DNA of 64,000 bases, from contig NZ_BMXW01000001.1 in the NCBI RefSeq assembly GCF_014651955.1, forward strand, positions 267,956 to 331,955. Direction: 5' to 3'. Source of the DNA: Shewanella fodinae. GTDB taxonomy: Bacteria > Pseudomonadota > Gammaproteobacteria > Enterobacterales > Shewanellaceae. The position numbers and the translations under genes are program-made. This document shows, one piece after another, positions 25,752 to 34,420 of the stretch; the first letter of the stretch is position 1, and each line of letters opens with the position of its first letter. The notes under the pieces are model-generated. The model was not told the origin of the DNA. It searched no databases and saw only the letters and a list, made by a program, of their open reading frames with translations.

Positions 25752-26782
25752 TGGCTAATTATCTAATAAGACGCCTTAACCTGTTTATTGCGACTTCGTT
25801 GCTACTGATAGGGATTCTATTTTATGCCACCCATCTATTTCCGGTGGATCTGGGGTACGCCCTCAGTGGTATTCAATATCCAACCGATGCCCAAGAAGCC
25901 CAGATAATTGAGGATTACCGTCTGGACAAAGGCAGTGTGCGCCAGTTTCTTGCCTATACGGGCGAACGCCTGAGTGGCAACCTAGGCGTTTCGGTTACTT
26001 CAAAACGACCAATTTCAGAAGAGTTGCTACTCGCCTTACCTGCGTCCTTTGAGCTGGCATTTGTCGCTGGCCTCATTGCGTTGGTGTTCGGTGTTCCCTT
26101 GGGCGTTATTGCGGCGCTAACGCACCACTCAGCGCTGAAAAAATTTATTATGGCGGGCACGCTTACCGGTTATTCCATCCCAGTATTTTGGCTCGGACTG
26201 ACGCTCGCTTTATGGTTTGGCGTAAAACTTGGCTGGCTGCCGATTTCCGGTCAAATTAATCTGCTTTATGAGATCCGTCCAGTCACAGGTTTTATGTTGC
26301 TGGATACCTTGCTATCGGACTCGCCTTACCGTATTGCCGCTTTTCGTGATGCCCTGCTACACATTATATTGCCTGCTGTTACGTTAGCCGTTTTACCGTT
26401 TACTGTGGTGGTGCGTATCACCCGCGCTGCCATGGTCAACGTGATGGGGCAAACCTATATTCGCGCAGCAGAAGCTCGTGGGTTGCCCTACTCTAAAATC
26501 GTACTACGCCATGCGCTTCCCAATGCGCTGATCCCGCTACTGAAGCACATAGGTCTGATGCTCGGCCCTTTTGCCAGTTACGCCATTGTGGTAGAAGTGA
26601 TATTTTCCTGGCCTGGAATAGGTTCGTGGTTGGTTTCCGGTATCTATCAGCGTGATTACACCGTTATTCAAAGCGGTATCCTGGCGGTGGCATTGCTTAT
26701 TGTGTTTTCCAGTATTCTGATAGAAGTGTTGTACACCTTAGCCAACCCGCTAAGCCGCAAGGAATTTTATGGCTCAAACTAA
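25751..26782 (+). CDS. sapB: SapB peptide ABC transporter permease
   Basis: A 343-residue DppB/OppB-type permease: N-terminal helix (about residues 9-30), periplasmic loop, five further helices, and the cytoplasmic EAA loop (TYIRAAEARGLPYSKIVLRHALPNALIPLL) that contacts the ATPase subunits. It overlaps sapA by one base (TAATG) and sapC by 14 bases, so translation is tightly coupled. Confidence 0.93.
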   Translation: MANYLIRRLNLFIATSLLLIGILFYATHLFPVDLGYALSGIQYPTDAQEAQIIEDYRLDKGSVRQFLAYTGERLSGNLGVSVTSKRPISEELLLALPASFELAFVAGLIALVFGVPLGVIAALTHHSALKKFIMAGTLTGYSIPVFWLGLTLALWFGVKLGWLPISGQINLLYEIRPVTGFMLLDTLLSDSPYRIAAFRDALLHIILPAVTLAVLPFTVVVRITRAAMVNVMGQTYIRAAEARGLPYSKIVLRHALPNALIPLLKHIGLMLGPFASYAIVVEVIFSWPGIGSWLVSGIYQRDYTVIQSGILAVALLIVFSSILIEVLYTLANPLSRKEFYGSN

Positions 26783-27659
26783 AATTTATCTGGATGATGC
26801 CATTCCCTCTCCAGCGATGAAAGTCTGGCGGGTTTTCGCATCTAAACCGCAGGCATTGGCAGGTTTATGGGGCGTGGGCATGCTGTTATTACTGACATTG
26901 GTCGGTCATTATCTTGCACCTTTCGCCGCAGAGTTCCAGGATCCCGATGCGCTGCTGTTACCGCCCTCTTGGAACAGCAACGGCACGGTGGAACATTTTC
27001 TGGGTACCGATGATCTGGGTCGCGATATTTTCAGCCGCCTGCTGTATGGTGTCCAACTCACATTTGGTACTGCGGTTGCTATCGTCAGTTCGGCCTTAGT
27101 CGTGGGTGTGATTATTGGCTCAATTTCGGGCATGATGAGTGGACTTAAATCCAGTATTCTCGGACATTTGCTGGATGCGCTGCTGTCTATTCCATCGCTA
27201 CTAATGGCAATATTAGTGGTTGCAGTCACAGGCCCAGGGCTCAGTAATGTGTTCTGGGCGGTGGGGATCTCGCTGACGCCTCAGTTTGTACGCGCAATTC
27301 ATCAGACGGTTCACGAAGAACTACAGAAAGAATATGTCACGGCGGCGCGGCTTGATGGTGCCAATGCCTTACAGATTTTCTGGTACGTCATTATGCCAAA
27401 CGTTTGGGAAACTGTGATTATCCAAACAACACTGGCAGTTTCCGCGGCCATATTGGATATTGCAGCGTTAGGGTTCCTGAATCTGGGCGCTCAGGCGCCA
27501 CAACCAGAATGGGGCACAATGGTGCTCCAGGGGCTAGATAGCTTCCTAACCGCCCCTTGGACTGTCACCATTCCAGGTTTGGCCATTTTGCTCAGTGTAT
27601 TGTCCGTTAACCTCGTCGGCGATGGGCTGAGATCTGCGCTGACACCAATGAGAAACTGA
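26769..27659 (+). CDS. sapC: SapC peptide ABC transporter permease
   Basis: A 296-residue DppC/OppC-type permease with an N-terminal helix (about residues 29-50), a conserved periplasmic GTDDLGRDIFSRLLYG motif and a cytoplasmic EAA loop (EYVTAARLDGANALQIFWYVIMPNV). It overlaps the end of sapB by 14 bases and is followed by sapD after 2 bases. Partner of SapB in the transmembrane channel. Confidence 0.93.
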   Translation: MAQTKIYLDDAIPSPAMKVWRVFASKPQALAGLWGVGMLLLLTLVGHYLAPFAAEFQDPDALLLPPSWNSNGTVEHFLGTDDLGRDIFSRLLYGVQLTFGTAVAIVSSALVVGVIIGSISGMMSGLKSSILGHLLDALLSIPSLLMAILVVAVTGPGLSNVFWAVGISLTPQFVRAIHQTVHEELQKEYVTAARLDGANALQIFWYVIMPNVWETVIIQTTLAVSAAILDIAALGFLNLGAQAPQPEWGTMVLQGLDSFLTAPWTVTIPGLAILLSVLSVNLVGDGLRSALTPMRN

Positions 27660-27661
27660 CG

Positions 27662-28669
27662 ATGCCACTACTTGATATTCGCAATCTCACCATTGAACTT
27701 GCCACCCCGCATGGGCCGGTCAGAGCGTTAGAACGAGTCAGTCTTACCGTCAATGCTGGCGAAGTGCATGGGTTGATCGGTGAGTCAGGCTCAGGTCGCA
27801 GCATGTTAGCAAGGGCGATTCTGGGGCTTTATGAACCAAACTGGACCATCACCGCTGACCGTATGATGTGGGATGCTCAGAATCTGATGGATATGAATCG
27901 GCAGCAACGCCGCAGCCTGATGGGTGAAGATATTTCGATGATCTTTCAAGACCCGTCAGGAAGTTTTGATCCGGCGTTCACCGTAGGTCAACAGCTGCTA
28001 GAGGCTATTCCGCCAAATCGTAAGTTGCCATTCTGGCGCCGCCCACAGGAGCGGATGTATCTGGCACAGAAGTGGTTGCATAAAGTTGGGATAAAACACC
28101 CGCGTAAAGTGCTGTCAAGTTACCCATGGGAGTTATCAGAAGGCGAATGCCAAAAAGTCATGATAGCCATGGCACTGGCAAAACAGCCACGATTACTGAT
28201 TGCTGACGAACCTACCGCGTCGATGGAGCCAAGCACACAAGCACAAATCTATCGGCTGCTGACACAGCTTAATCAGCTACAGAATGTCACGATTTTGCTG
28301 ATAAGCCATGAACTGGACACCCTATCAAACTGGTGTAATCGCATGACAGTGTTGTACTGTGGTCAAGTGATGGAATCAGGGCCAACCGCCGACCTGCTGG
28401 AACAGCCAAACCATCCTTATACCAAGGCGCTACTGGATAACATGCCGGATTATACTAACCCTAAAATCCATAAGATCCTGATGCCGACCTTACCGGGGTC
28501 AGTGCCAGCGCTGCAGCATCTGCCCATCGGTTGTCGTCTTGGACCACGATGTCCAGAAGCACGCAGGAAATGTGTCACACAGCCACTGCTTTCACACTAC
28601 AAAGACCGGTATTTTGCCTGTCATTTCCCGTATCAGAGCGAGCCGATAGAAGATGACCCCCTTGCTTAA
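27662..28669 (+). CDS. sapD: SapD ATP-binding subunit with altered Walker A
   Basis: A 335-residue OppD/DppD-type ATPase. The Walker A loop reads G-E-S-G-S-G-R-S (residues 40-47): the nucleotide-binding lysine is replaced by Arg46 (codon CGC). The other motifs look functional: Q-loop MIFQDPSG, signature ELSEGECQ (as in E. coli SapD), Walker B LLIADEPT and H-loop LLISHEL. The C-terminal Cys cluster (CRLGPRCPEARRKC) resembles the Fe-S or metal motif of peptide-transporter ATPases. ATP hydrolysis at this site is probably impaired; SapF keeps a normal lysine. It overlaps sapF by 17 bases. Confidence 0.92.
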   Translation: MPLLDIRNLTIELATPHGPVRALERVSLTVNAGEVHGLIGESGSGRSMLARAILGLYEPNWTITADRMMWDAQNLMDMNRQQRRSLMGEDISMIFQDPSGSFDPAFTVGQQLLEAIPPNRKLPFWRRPQERMYLAQKWLHKVGIKHPRKVLSSYPWELSEGECQKVMIAMALAKQPRLLIADEPTASMEPSTQAQIYRLLTQLNQLQNVTILLISHELDTLSNWCNRMTVLYCGQVMESGPTADLLEQPNHPYTKALLDNMPDYTNPKIHKILMPTLPGSVPALQHLPIGCRLGPRCPEARRKCVTQPLLSHYKDRYFACHFPYQSEPIEDDPLA

Positions 28670-29438
28670 AGTCAAAGACCTCAGCAAAACCTATTTCACG
28701 GGTTATCGTGGCTTCAAGCGCCAGTATGCTGAAGTGCTCAAACCTGTCTCCTTTGAACTCAACGCTGGTGAAACGCTGGCGATTGTCGGAGAAGCGGGTT
28801 CCGGAAAAAGTACCCTAGCGAGAATACTGGTGGGGGCTGAGTATCGCAGTGGAGGCGAGATTTTTTATCAAGGGCAAGAATGGGATAAGAAAAATCTCAA
28901 GCAGCGCTGCCGCTTAATTCGGATGATTTTTCAGGATCCTAACACCTCAATGAACCCCAGACTCACCATCGGCGAACTGCTAAATGAGCCATTGCGTTTT
29001 AACACTAAACTATCCCGCCAGGAGCGTCATGATTTAGTGGCAGAAACGTTGCGTAAAGTGGGATTGTTACCAGAGCATGGCGACTTTTATCCCAATATGA
29101 TCTCCGAAGGTCAGAAACAACGAGTTGCGGTGGCCAGGGCACTAATGCTTGATCCTAAAATTATCATCGCTGATGAAGCCTTGAGTGCGCTGGATTTGTC
29201 TGTCCGGGCACAGATTCTTAATCTACTACTGAAGTTGCAGCGAGAGCTGGGACTGGCTTATATTTTTGTCAGCCATAACTTAAACGTGGTACGTCATGTC
29301 AGCGATAAAGTCCTCGTGTTACACAAAGGCATGATCGTTGAGTCTGCTACCACCGAGGAACTATTTGATAATCCGCAGCATGAATACACTCAAAGACTGC
29401 TGCAGGAACAGGCGCAGTTGAACCGCCGCAGGGGTTAA
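28653..29438 (+). CDS. sapF: SapF ATP-binding subunit
   Basis: A 261-residue OppF/DppF-type ATPase with an intact Walker A (GEAGSGKST), signature MISEGQKQR, Walker B IIIADEAL and H-loop FVSHNL. It heterodimerises with SapD to drive the SapBC channel. Because the SapD P-loop is degenerate, SapF probably carries the main hydrolytic load. Last gene of the operon; no strong terminator follows before fabV. Confidence 0.93.
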   Translation: MTPLLKVKDLSKTYFTGYRGFKRQYAEVLKPVSFELNAGETLAIVGEAGSGKSTLARILVGAEYRSGGEIFYQGQEWDKKNLKQRCRLIRMIFQDPNTSMNPRLTIGELLNEPLRFNTKLSRQERHDLVAETLRKVGLLPEHGDFYPNMISEGQKQRVAVARALMLDPKIIIADEALSALDLSVRAQILNLLLKLQRELGLAYIFVSHNLNVVRHVSDKVLVLHKGMIVESATTEELFDNPQHEYTQRLLQEQAQLNRRRG

Positions 29439-29547
29439 ACAAACTGCTCCAACCACTGTCCGCTGACAGCTATTTACGCAAAAAAAAGTACCAATTGCAG
29501 CGGAAATACTTATCCTAGTGTCAATTTTGCTGGAAGAAGTTAACAAG

Positions 29548-30750
29548 ATGATTATTAAACCCAAAATTCGTGGTTTCATTTGTACCACCACTCACCCACT
29601 TGGCTGTGAAGCCAATGTTCTGGAACAGATTAACTACACCAAAACTAAGGGACAGCTTGCTAACGGCCCCAAACGGGTTCTGGTAGTAGGCGCTTCCAGT
29701 GGTTATGGTTTGTCCTCAAGAATTGCTGCTGCCTTTGGTTCAGGGGCCGCCACTATCGGGGTATTTTTTGAAAAACCTGGCACTGAAGGCAAACCTGGCA
29801 CCGCTGGCTGGTATAACTCTGCAGCATTCGACAAATTCGCCAAAGCTGAAGGTCTTTACGCTAAGAGCCTTAACTGTGATGCGTTCAGCCATGAAGCGAA
29901 AGCCAAAGTTGTTGAGCTGATCAAACAGGATTTAGGCCAGATAGACTTAGTGGTTTATTCGCTCGCCTCTCCCGTGCGTAAAATGCCCGATAGTGGCGAA
30001 CTGGTGCGCTCCGCACTCAAACCGATTGGTAAGCCCTACACCTCTACAGCTGTCGATACCAACAAAGACACTATCATTGAAGCAACCGTAGAACCCGCAA
30101 CTGAACAGGAAATTCAGGATACGGTGACCGTGATGGGCGGTCAGGACTGGGAATTGTGGTTGCATGCACTGGAAAAGGCCGGGGTATTGGCCGATGGCTG
30201 CAAGACCGTAGCATACAGTTACATAGGAACAGAGCTGACTTGGCCTATCTACTGGCATGGTGCACTTGGTAAAGCCAAAATGGACTTGGACAGAGCGGCA
30301 CATGCACTGGACAGTGAGCTGGCCGTAAAAGGTGGTAGTGCCAATGTTGCCGTGTTAAAAAGCGTAGTCACTCAGGCCAGTTCTGCTATACCGGTGATGC
30401 CGCTATATATTGCTATGGTGTTCAAGAAGATGCGCGAACAAGGCCTCCATGAAGGCTGCATGGAGCAAATATACCGGCTGTTCAGTGAACGCTTGTATCG
30501 TGCTGATGGACAAAAACCTGCGACAGACGATGAAAACCGCTTACGCTTGGATGATTGGGAATTACGAGCAGATATTCAGCAGCACTGCCGTGATTTGTGG
30601 CCGCGAATTACCACAGAGAACCTCAGTGAGCTGACCGATTATCGTGAATATAAAGCTGAATTTCTGCGCTTGTTTGGTTTCGGTATCGAAGGAATTGATT
30701 ATGAGCAGGACGTTAATCCGTTAGTAGAATTTGACGTTATCGAACTGTAA
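29548..30750 (+). CDS. fabV: FabV trans-2-enoyl-CoA/ACP reductase
   Basis: A 400-residue NADH-dependent enoyl reductase that performs the last step of fatty-acid elongation. An upstream GTG at 29518 is rejected because GGAAG precedes the ATG at 29548 and the family N-terminus [17 protein letters not shown] begins there. The nucleotide-binding segment [21 protein letters not shown] and the catalytic Y-x8-K motif ([10 protein letters not shown]) are present. FabV enzymes are intrinsically resistant to triclosan compared with FabI. It is a single gene ended by the terminator at 30757-30780. Confidence 0.96.
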   Translation: MIIKPKIRGFICTTTHPLGCEANVLEQINYTKTKGQLANGPKRVLVVGASSGYGLSSRIAAAFGSGAATIGVFFEKPGTEGKPGTAGWYNSAAFDKFAKAEGLYAKSLNCDAFSHEAKAKVVELIKQDLGQIDLVVYSLASPVRKMPDSGELVRSALKPIGKPYTSTAVDTNKDTIIEATVEPATEQEIQDTVTVMGGQDWELWLHALEKAGVLADGCKTVAYSYIGTELTWPIYWHGALGKAKMDLDRAAHALDSELAVKGGSANVAVLKSVVTQASSAIPVMPLYIAMVFKKMREQGLHEGCMEQIYRLFSERLYRADGQKPATDDENRLRLDDWELRADIQQHCRDLWPRITTENLSELTDYREYKAEFLRLFGFGIEGIDYEQDVNPLVEFDVIEL

Positions 30751-30756
30751 CGACTA

Positions 30757-30780
30757 ACGCCACCGCTAGGTGGCGTTTTT
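30757..30780 (+). terminator. Rho-independent terminator after fabV
   Basis: ACGCCACC (30757-30764) / GGTGGCGT (30769-30776) with a GCTA loop followed by a U-tract, 7 bases after the fabV stop. Confidence 0.9.
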
Positions 30781-30847
30781 ATTTCCAAATTCTACATAGG
30801 TGTTTCTATACTGTAATGGCTTACTGTCAACGAGAGGAAACCACAAG

Positions 30848-31060
30848 ATGAAAGTCAGTGCACGTAACTGTTTAAGTGGCACCATTAAATCGATTGAAGT
30901 CGGTATGGTTAACAACGAAGTTGTCATAGAACTGGCACCGGGAGTCGAGATTACCGCAGTCGTGACTAAAGCCTCTGCTGAACGGCTCGGATTAACCGTG
31001 GGCAGCAGTGCCTATGCCCTGATCAAAGCGACCAGTGTTATGGTAGGTGTAGAAGATTAA
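30848..31060 (+). CDS. TOBE/Mop-domain molybdate-binding protein
   Basis: A 70-residue single-domain molbindin-like protein starting at the ATG at 30848 with GAGAGG 11 bases upstream. The sequence MKVSARNCLSGTIKSIEVGMVNNEV...SAERLGLTVGSSAYALIKATSVMV fits the Mop/TOBE fold along its whole length. Such proteins bind molybdate or tungstate and act in storage or homeostasis. There are no molybdenum-cofactor genes next to it. It has its own downstream hairpin. Confidence 0.88.
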   Translation: MKVSARNCLSGTIKSIEVGMVNNEVVIELAPGVEITAVVTKASAERLGLTVGSSAYALIKATSVMVGVED

Positions 31061-31066
31061 ACAAGG

Positions 31067-31087
31067 TGGTGGCGTTTTGCGCCACCA
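31067..31087 (+). terminator. Hairpin after the Mop gene
   Basis: TGGTGGCG (31067-31074) / CGCCACCA (31080-31087), loop TTTTG. It starts 6 bases after the stop but has no U-tract; it may also shape the 5' end of the ung message. Confidence 0.6.
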
Positions 31088-31096
31088 AATCCACTG

Positions 31097-31765
31097 ATGA
31101 CGCAAATCCCGACCTGGGCCGATATACTGGGGCCTGAGAAAACCCAAGAATACTTTGTTCGCACGTTGAATTTCATTGATGCAGAACGCGCCCAAAATAA
31201 ACACATTTACCCCCCTAAAGCGGACACATTCAACGCCTTGCGCTATACACCGCTGGCACATGTCAAAGTGGTGATTTTAGGGCAAGACCCCTACCATGGA
31301 CCTGGGCAAGCGCATGGACTGTGTTTTTCTGTCAAAGAAGGCGTAGCGCCACCACCATCACTACAGAATATCTTTCAGGAGTTGTGCCATACCATTCCGG
31401 GATTTAGCTATCCGACACATGGTGAACTTAGCGCCTGGGCTAGACAGGGCGTATTGCTACTTAACACTGTGCTCAGTGTTGAGGAAGGGAAAGCACATTC
31501 TCATGCCCATTTAGGTTGGGAGCAGTTTACCGATAAAGTCGTTGAAGCGGTAGATAACTACCAGCAAGGCGTAGCTTTTCTTTTATGGGGACGTCATGCG
31601 GGCGAAAAAGCACAACGCGTGAATACTCGTAAACATTTGGTACTTAAAGCCGCCCATCCCTCGCCATTATCGGCCAGTAAGGGGTTCTTCGGCTGTAATC
31701 ACTTCAATTTGGCAAACCAATATCTGCAATCACAGGGAAAAACACCCATTAACTGGCAAATCTAA
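31097..31765 (+). CDS. ung: Uracil-DNA glycosylase (family 1)
   Basis: A 222-residue base-excision repair enzyme that removes uracil from DNA. It has the catalytic water-activating motif [18 protein letters not shown] (Asp in GQDPYH) and the C-terminal [17 protein letters not shown] minor-groove loop with its histidine. Length is as in E. coli (229). The ATG at 31097 has no strong Shine-Dalgarno sequence. Transcription ends at the shared terminator at 31783-31806, facing ppiD. Confidence 0.97.
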   Translation: MTQIPTWADILGPEKTQEYFVRTLNFIDAERAQNKHIYPPKADTFNALRYTPLAHVKVVILGQDPYHGPGQAHGLCFSVKEGVAPPPSLQNIFQELCHTIPGFSYPTHGELSAWARQGVLLLNTVLSVEEGKAHSHAHLGWEQFTDKVVEAVDNYQQGVAFLLWGRHAGEKAQRVNTRKHLVLKAAHPSPLSASKGFFGCNHFNLANQYLQSQGKTPINWQI

Positions 31766-31782
31766 TAAATTACCGCCATAAA

Positions 31783-31806
31783 AAAAGCCGACAACTGTCG
31801 GCTTTT
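31783..31806. terminator. Bidirectional terminator between ung and ppiD
   Basis: AAAAGCCGAC (31783-31792) / GTCGGCTTTT (31797-31806) with an AACT loop, A-tract on one side and T-tract on the other, between convergent genes. Confidence 0.92.
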
Positions 31807-31820
31807 CTCAGTATCAGATC

Positions 31821-33677
31821 TTAGTTAGCGGTATGATAACTTATATCGGCTTTGGCTTTCAGTAACTCAACCAATGCGCGGTAATCCGCTTCACTATATT
31901 GACTAGACAATCGCTGTTGTACTGCAGTCAACTGATCAGCAGGAACGCTATCCACATTGTGGATCTGATCCAGCACCACCACCGCATAGCCTTTCGCCAG
32001 CGCTACGGTATCAACACTCAAAGCATCTGCTTTTTTAGCCATTTCAAACGCTTTGGACACAACCGCTGGGTCAATATCACGTGCAGTACGAGTGACTGCT
32101 GAGTGGCTTTCCAGCGCCAAATCGCTTGCGCCTTGTTGTAACTTGCCTTTCAGCTCGTCTGCTTTAGCCTTAGCCAACTCATTCGCTTTCTGCTGTTTCA
32201 GGCGTTTTTCGATATCAGCTTTCACTTCATCGAACCCCATCAGCCCTGCTGGCTGATGTTTCTTAAGGCGAATCACCATGACATCATTGCTGCCAACTTC
32301 CAGCATATTACTGTTCATACCTGACAGCACGTCGCTGGAGAACGCAGCCTTCAAAATAGCAGGCTCGTTAAATGGCGCAGGTGCAGAGTCACGGCTAAAC
32401 AGCTCTGTGGACTTCACGGTTGCATCAACTGCTTTCGCGGCTTCAGCGAGCGTGTCTGGCACTTCATAACTGGTATCGGACAATTTCTGCTGCAAACCAT
32501 AGAACTGGTTAACCGCCTTATCCATCTTCAGTTTATCTAAAATCTTGTCTTTGACATCTGCAAAGGCGGCAATAACACTTGGCTGAATATCCAACACTTT
32601 AATGATGTGAAAGCCGTAGGAGGTTTGCACCACGTCAGAATATTCACCTTTCTTAAGTGCAAATAGCGCCTTGTCAAATTCCGGATCCATAACACCAGGT
32701 TCAAACCAACCTAGCTCACCACCCTTTTCAGCGCTCAGCGTATCTTTAGAATCCTGCTTAGCCAGCGCTGCAAAGTCGGCCCCATCTTGCAGTTGTTTAT
32801 AGATAGCTTCAGCCTTGGCTTTTGCTGCTGCATCATCACCGGTAATCAGGATGTGAGCCGCCAGACGTTTCTCGACCGTTTTGTACTCTGCTTTATGTTC
32901 GTCATAGTATGCCTGTGCATCGGCATCGCTGACGTTGATCTTGTCTGCTAATGCCTTAGCACTTAACTCGACATATTCCAGACTCACCATTTCCGGCCGT
33001 TGGAACTGATCTGGATTAGCATCATAGAATTGTTTCAGTTCATCATCAGTGACTTTTACATCGCCAATAAATGGATCTGAATCCACTTTCAGTAAACGAA
33101 TATCACGGGTCTGAGCCTGCAGTTTAGCTAACTGACTGGCCTCCCCTTTCAGCACAAACTCACTGCCGATAAGTGCATTAATCAGCTGACTACGGCTCAT
33201 ATCTGCGCGCATAGTTTCGCGGAAACTGGAGGGCGTGAAACCTAACTGCTGCAGCAGAGCCAGATATCGATCGTTATTAAACTGCCCATCTACCTGAAAT
33301 GCAGGTTCATTGCGAATTGACTCTTTAATCTGTTCGTCAGAGACGCGCAGCCCCAGATCTTTTGCCGCCTGATCTAACAGCCGCTGCGCAATGAGACGCT
33401 GCAATACGCCCTGTTTAACATTGGCTAGGTAGGCGTCGTTGCCGGACAGCGCATCGAACATGTCACCTAACTGTTGCTGAAGACGATTTTTCTCGTTCTG
33501 GTATGCTTTTTCCAGCTCGGCCTGGGATATATCTTCGCCATTCACCGTCGCCGCAGCCGACTGCGAAGAACGACCCAAGTAGCTGCTGACACCGGCAAAC
33601 GCAAAAGATAGGATCACCAGTACCAAAATGATTTTGGCAATGGCGCTTTGTGCTCCGTCGCGGATTTTATCTAACAT
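31821..33677 (-). CDS. ppiD: PpiD periplasmic folding chaperone
   Basis: A 618-residue membrane-anchored protein: N-terminal anchor helix (about residues 13-33), SurA-like N-domain (about 40-180), a parvulin peptidyl-prolyl isomerase domain (about 260-365, AAHILITGDD...GGELGWFEPGVMDPEF...YGFHIIKV) and a second helical chaperone segment. It works at the periplasmic exit of the Sec translocon on newly secreted proteins. Length matches E. coli PpiD (623). It lies after hupB, as in enterobacteria, with a terminator hairpin between them. Confidence 0.95.
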   Translation of the reverse strand: MLDKIRDGAQSAIAKIILVLVILSFAFAGVSSYLGRSSQSAAATVNGEDISQAELEKAYQNEKNRLQQQLGDMFDALSGNDAYLANVKQGVLQRLIAQRLLDQAAKDLGLRVSDEQIKESIRNEPAFQVDGQFNNDRYLALLQQLGFTPSSFRETMRADMSRSQLINALIGSEFVLKGEASQLAKLQAQTRDIRLLKVDSDPFIGDVKVTDDELKQFYDANPDQFQRPEMVSLEYVELSAKALADKINVSDADAQAYYDEHKAEYKTVEKRLAAHILITGDDAAAKAKAEAIYKQLQDGADFAALAKQDSKDTLSAEKGGELGWFEPGVMDPEFDKALFALKKGEYSDVVQTSYGFHIIKVLDIQPSVIAAFADVKDKILDKLKMDKAVNQFYGLQQKLSDTSYEVPDTLAEAAKAVDATVKSTELFSRDSAPAPFNEPAILKAAFSSDVLSGMNSNMLEVGSNDVMVIRLKKHQPAGLMGFDEVKADIEKRLKQQKANELAKAKADELKGKLQQGASDLALESHSAVTRTARDIDPAVVSKAFEMAKKADALSVDTVALAKGYAVVVLDQIHNVDSVPADQLTAVQQRLSSQYSEADYRALVELLKAKADISYHTAN

Positions 33678-33705
33678 CAGTGGTCTCGCTTATGCGATAA
33701 ATTCT

Positions 33706-33737
33706 AAAAAAAAGACGCATCACTGAAGGGATGCGCC
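33706..33737 (-). terminator. Terminator hairpin upstream of ppiD
   Basis: GACGCATC (33714-33721) pairs with GATGCGCC (33730-33737) with one mismatch; on the minus strand it is followed by eight U (33713-33706). It is a second barrier between hupB and ppiD and implies a ppiD promoter within about 30 bases, or attenuation of read-through. Confidence 0.75.
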
Positions 33738-33830
33738 TATCTGTAATGATTAGTGGAGTGTATCAAGAGACGCTGCACCAGCTTCATAAAACACTCCAGA
33801 CAGGATGTAACTCGCTGTCCTTCAGTCCGT

Positions 33831-33855
33831 AAAAAGCACTGCAATTGGCAGTGCT
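33831..33855 (-). terminator. Rho-independent terminator of hupB
   Basis: AGCACTGC (33835-33842) / GCAGTGCT (33848-33855), loop AATTG, followed on the minus strand by UUUUU; it lies 34 bases after the hupB stop. Confidence 0.9.
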
Positions 33856-33889
33856 ATTACAGAAGCCTTACAAAGGCTGCTATGACGAA

Positions 33890-34162
33890 TTAGTTTACTG
33901 CGTCCTTCAGAGCCTTGCCTGCTTTAAAAGCAGGAATTTTAGCGGCTGCAATTTTGATCTCTTTCCCAGTCTGTGGGTTGCGACCAGTACGCTCAGCGCG
34001 CTCACGTACTTCAAAAGTACCGAAACCAACAAGAGAAATCTTTTCGCCGTCTTTCAGACCTTCGGTCACAGCAGCGATAAAGGAATCCAGTGCACGGCCA
34101 GCAGCGGCTTTGGAAATATCAGCACCAGAAGCGATTTTCTCGATTAGTTCAGATTTGTTCAT
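33890..34162 (-). CDS. hupB: Nucleoid protein HU-beta
   Basis: A 90-residue HU-family histone-like protein. It has the N-terminal helices ([20 protein letters not shown]), the [23 protein letters not shown] beta-arm region with the intercalating proline, and the C-terminal [14 protein letters not shown]. It binds bent or gapped DNA and compacts the nucleoid. It is downstream of lon, the same order as in E. coli, and has its own terminator at 33831-33855. Confidence 0.97.
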   Translation of the reverse strand: MNKSELIEKIASGADISKAAAGRALDSFIAAVTEGLKDGEKISLVGFGTFEVRERAERTGRNPQTGKEIKIAAAKIPAFKAGKALKDAVN

Positions 34163-34301
34163 GTCATCCCCTTGAATGTAATTTTATGCGCCGCAACCAA
34201 GTCCTTATCTAGAGCGGTCTGCGGAGGCTTTTATAACAAGCTTGATTTGAAAGTTCAAGCCCCGTAGGAAAACCAAAATTATGAAATCGGATACAGCTCA
34301 A

Positions 34302-34335
34302 AGCCAGTCACTCCAAGGGATTGGAGCGACTGGCT
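34302..34335. repeat. Long stable hairpin between lon and hupB
   Basis: AGCCAGTC (34302-34309) pairs with GACTGGCT (34328-34335) and CTCCAA (34311-34316) with TTGGAG (34321-34326), around GGGA with a single A-C mismatch. It is 86 bases after the lon stop. The U-tract on the minus strand is only three bases, so it may be a lon 3' stabiliser or a weak terminator. Confidence 0.7.
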
Positions 34336-34420
34336 CTCCACGAACCTAGGCTACCACAGCTCGGGACTTTGTTAAGCACCTTTTTTCATTTTTTTTCAGC
34401 TGGCTGGACAATTTTTTGCG

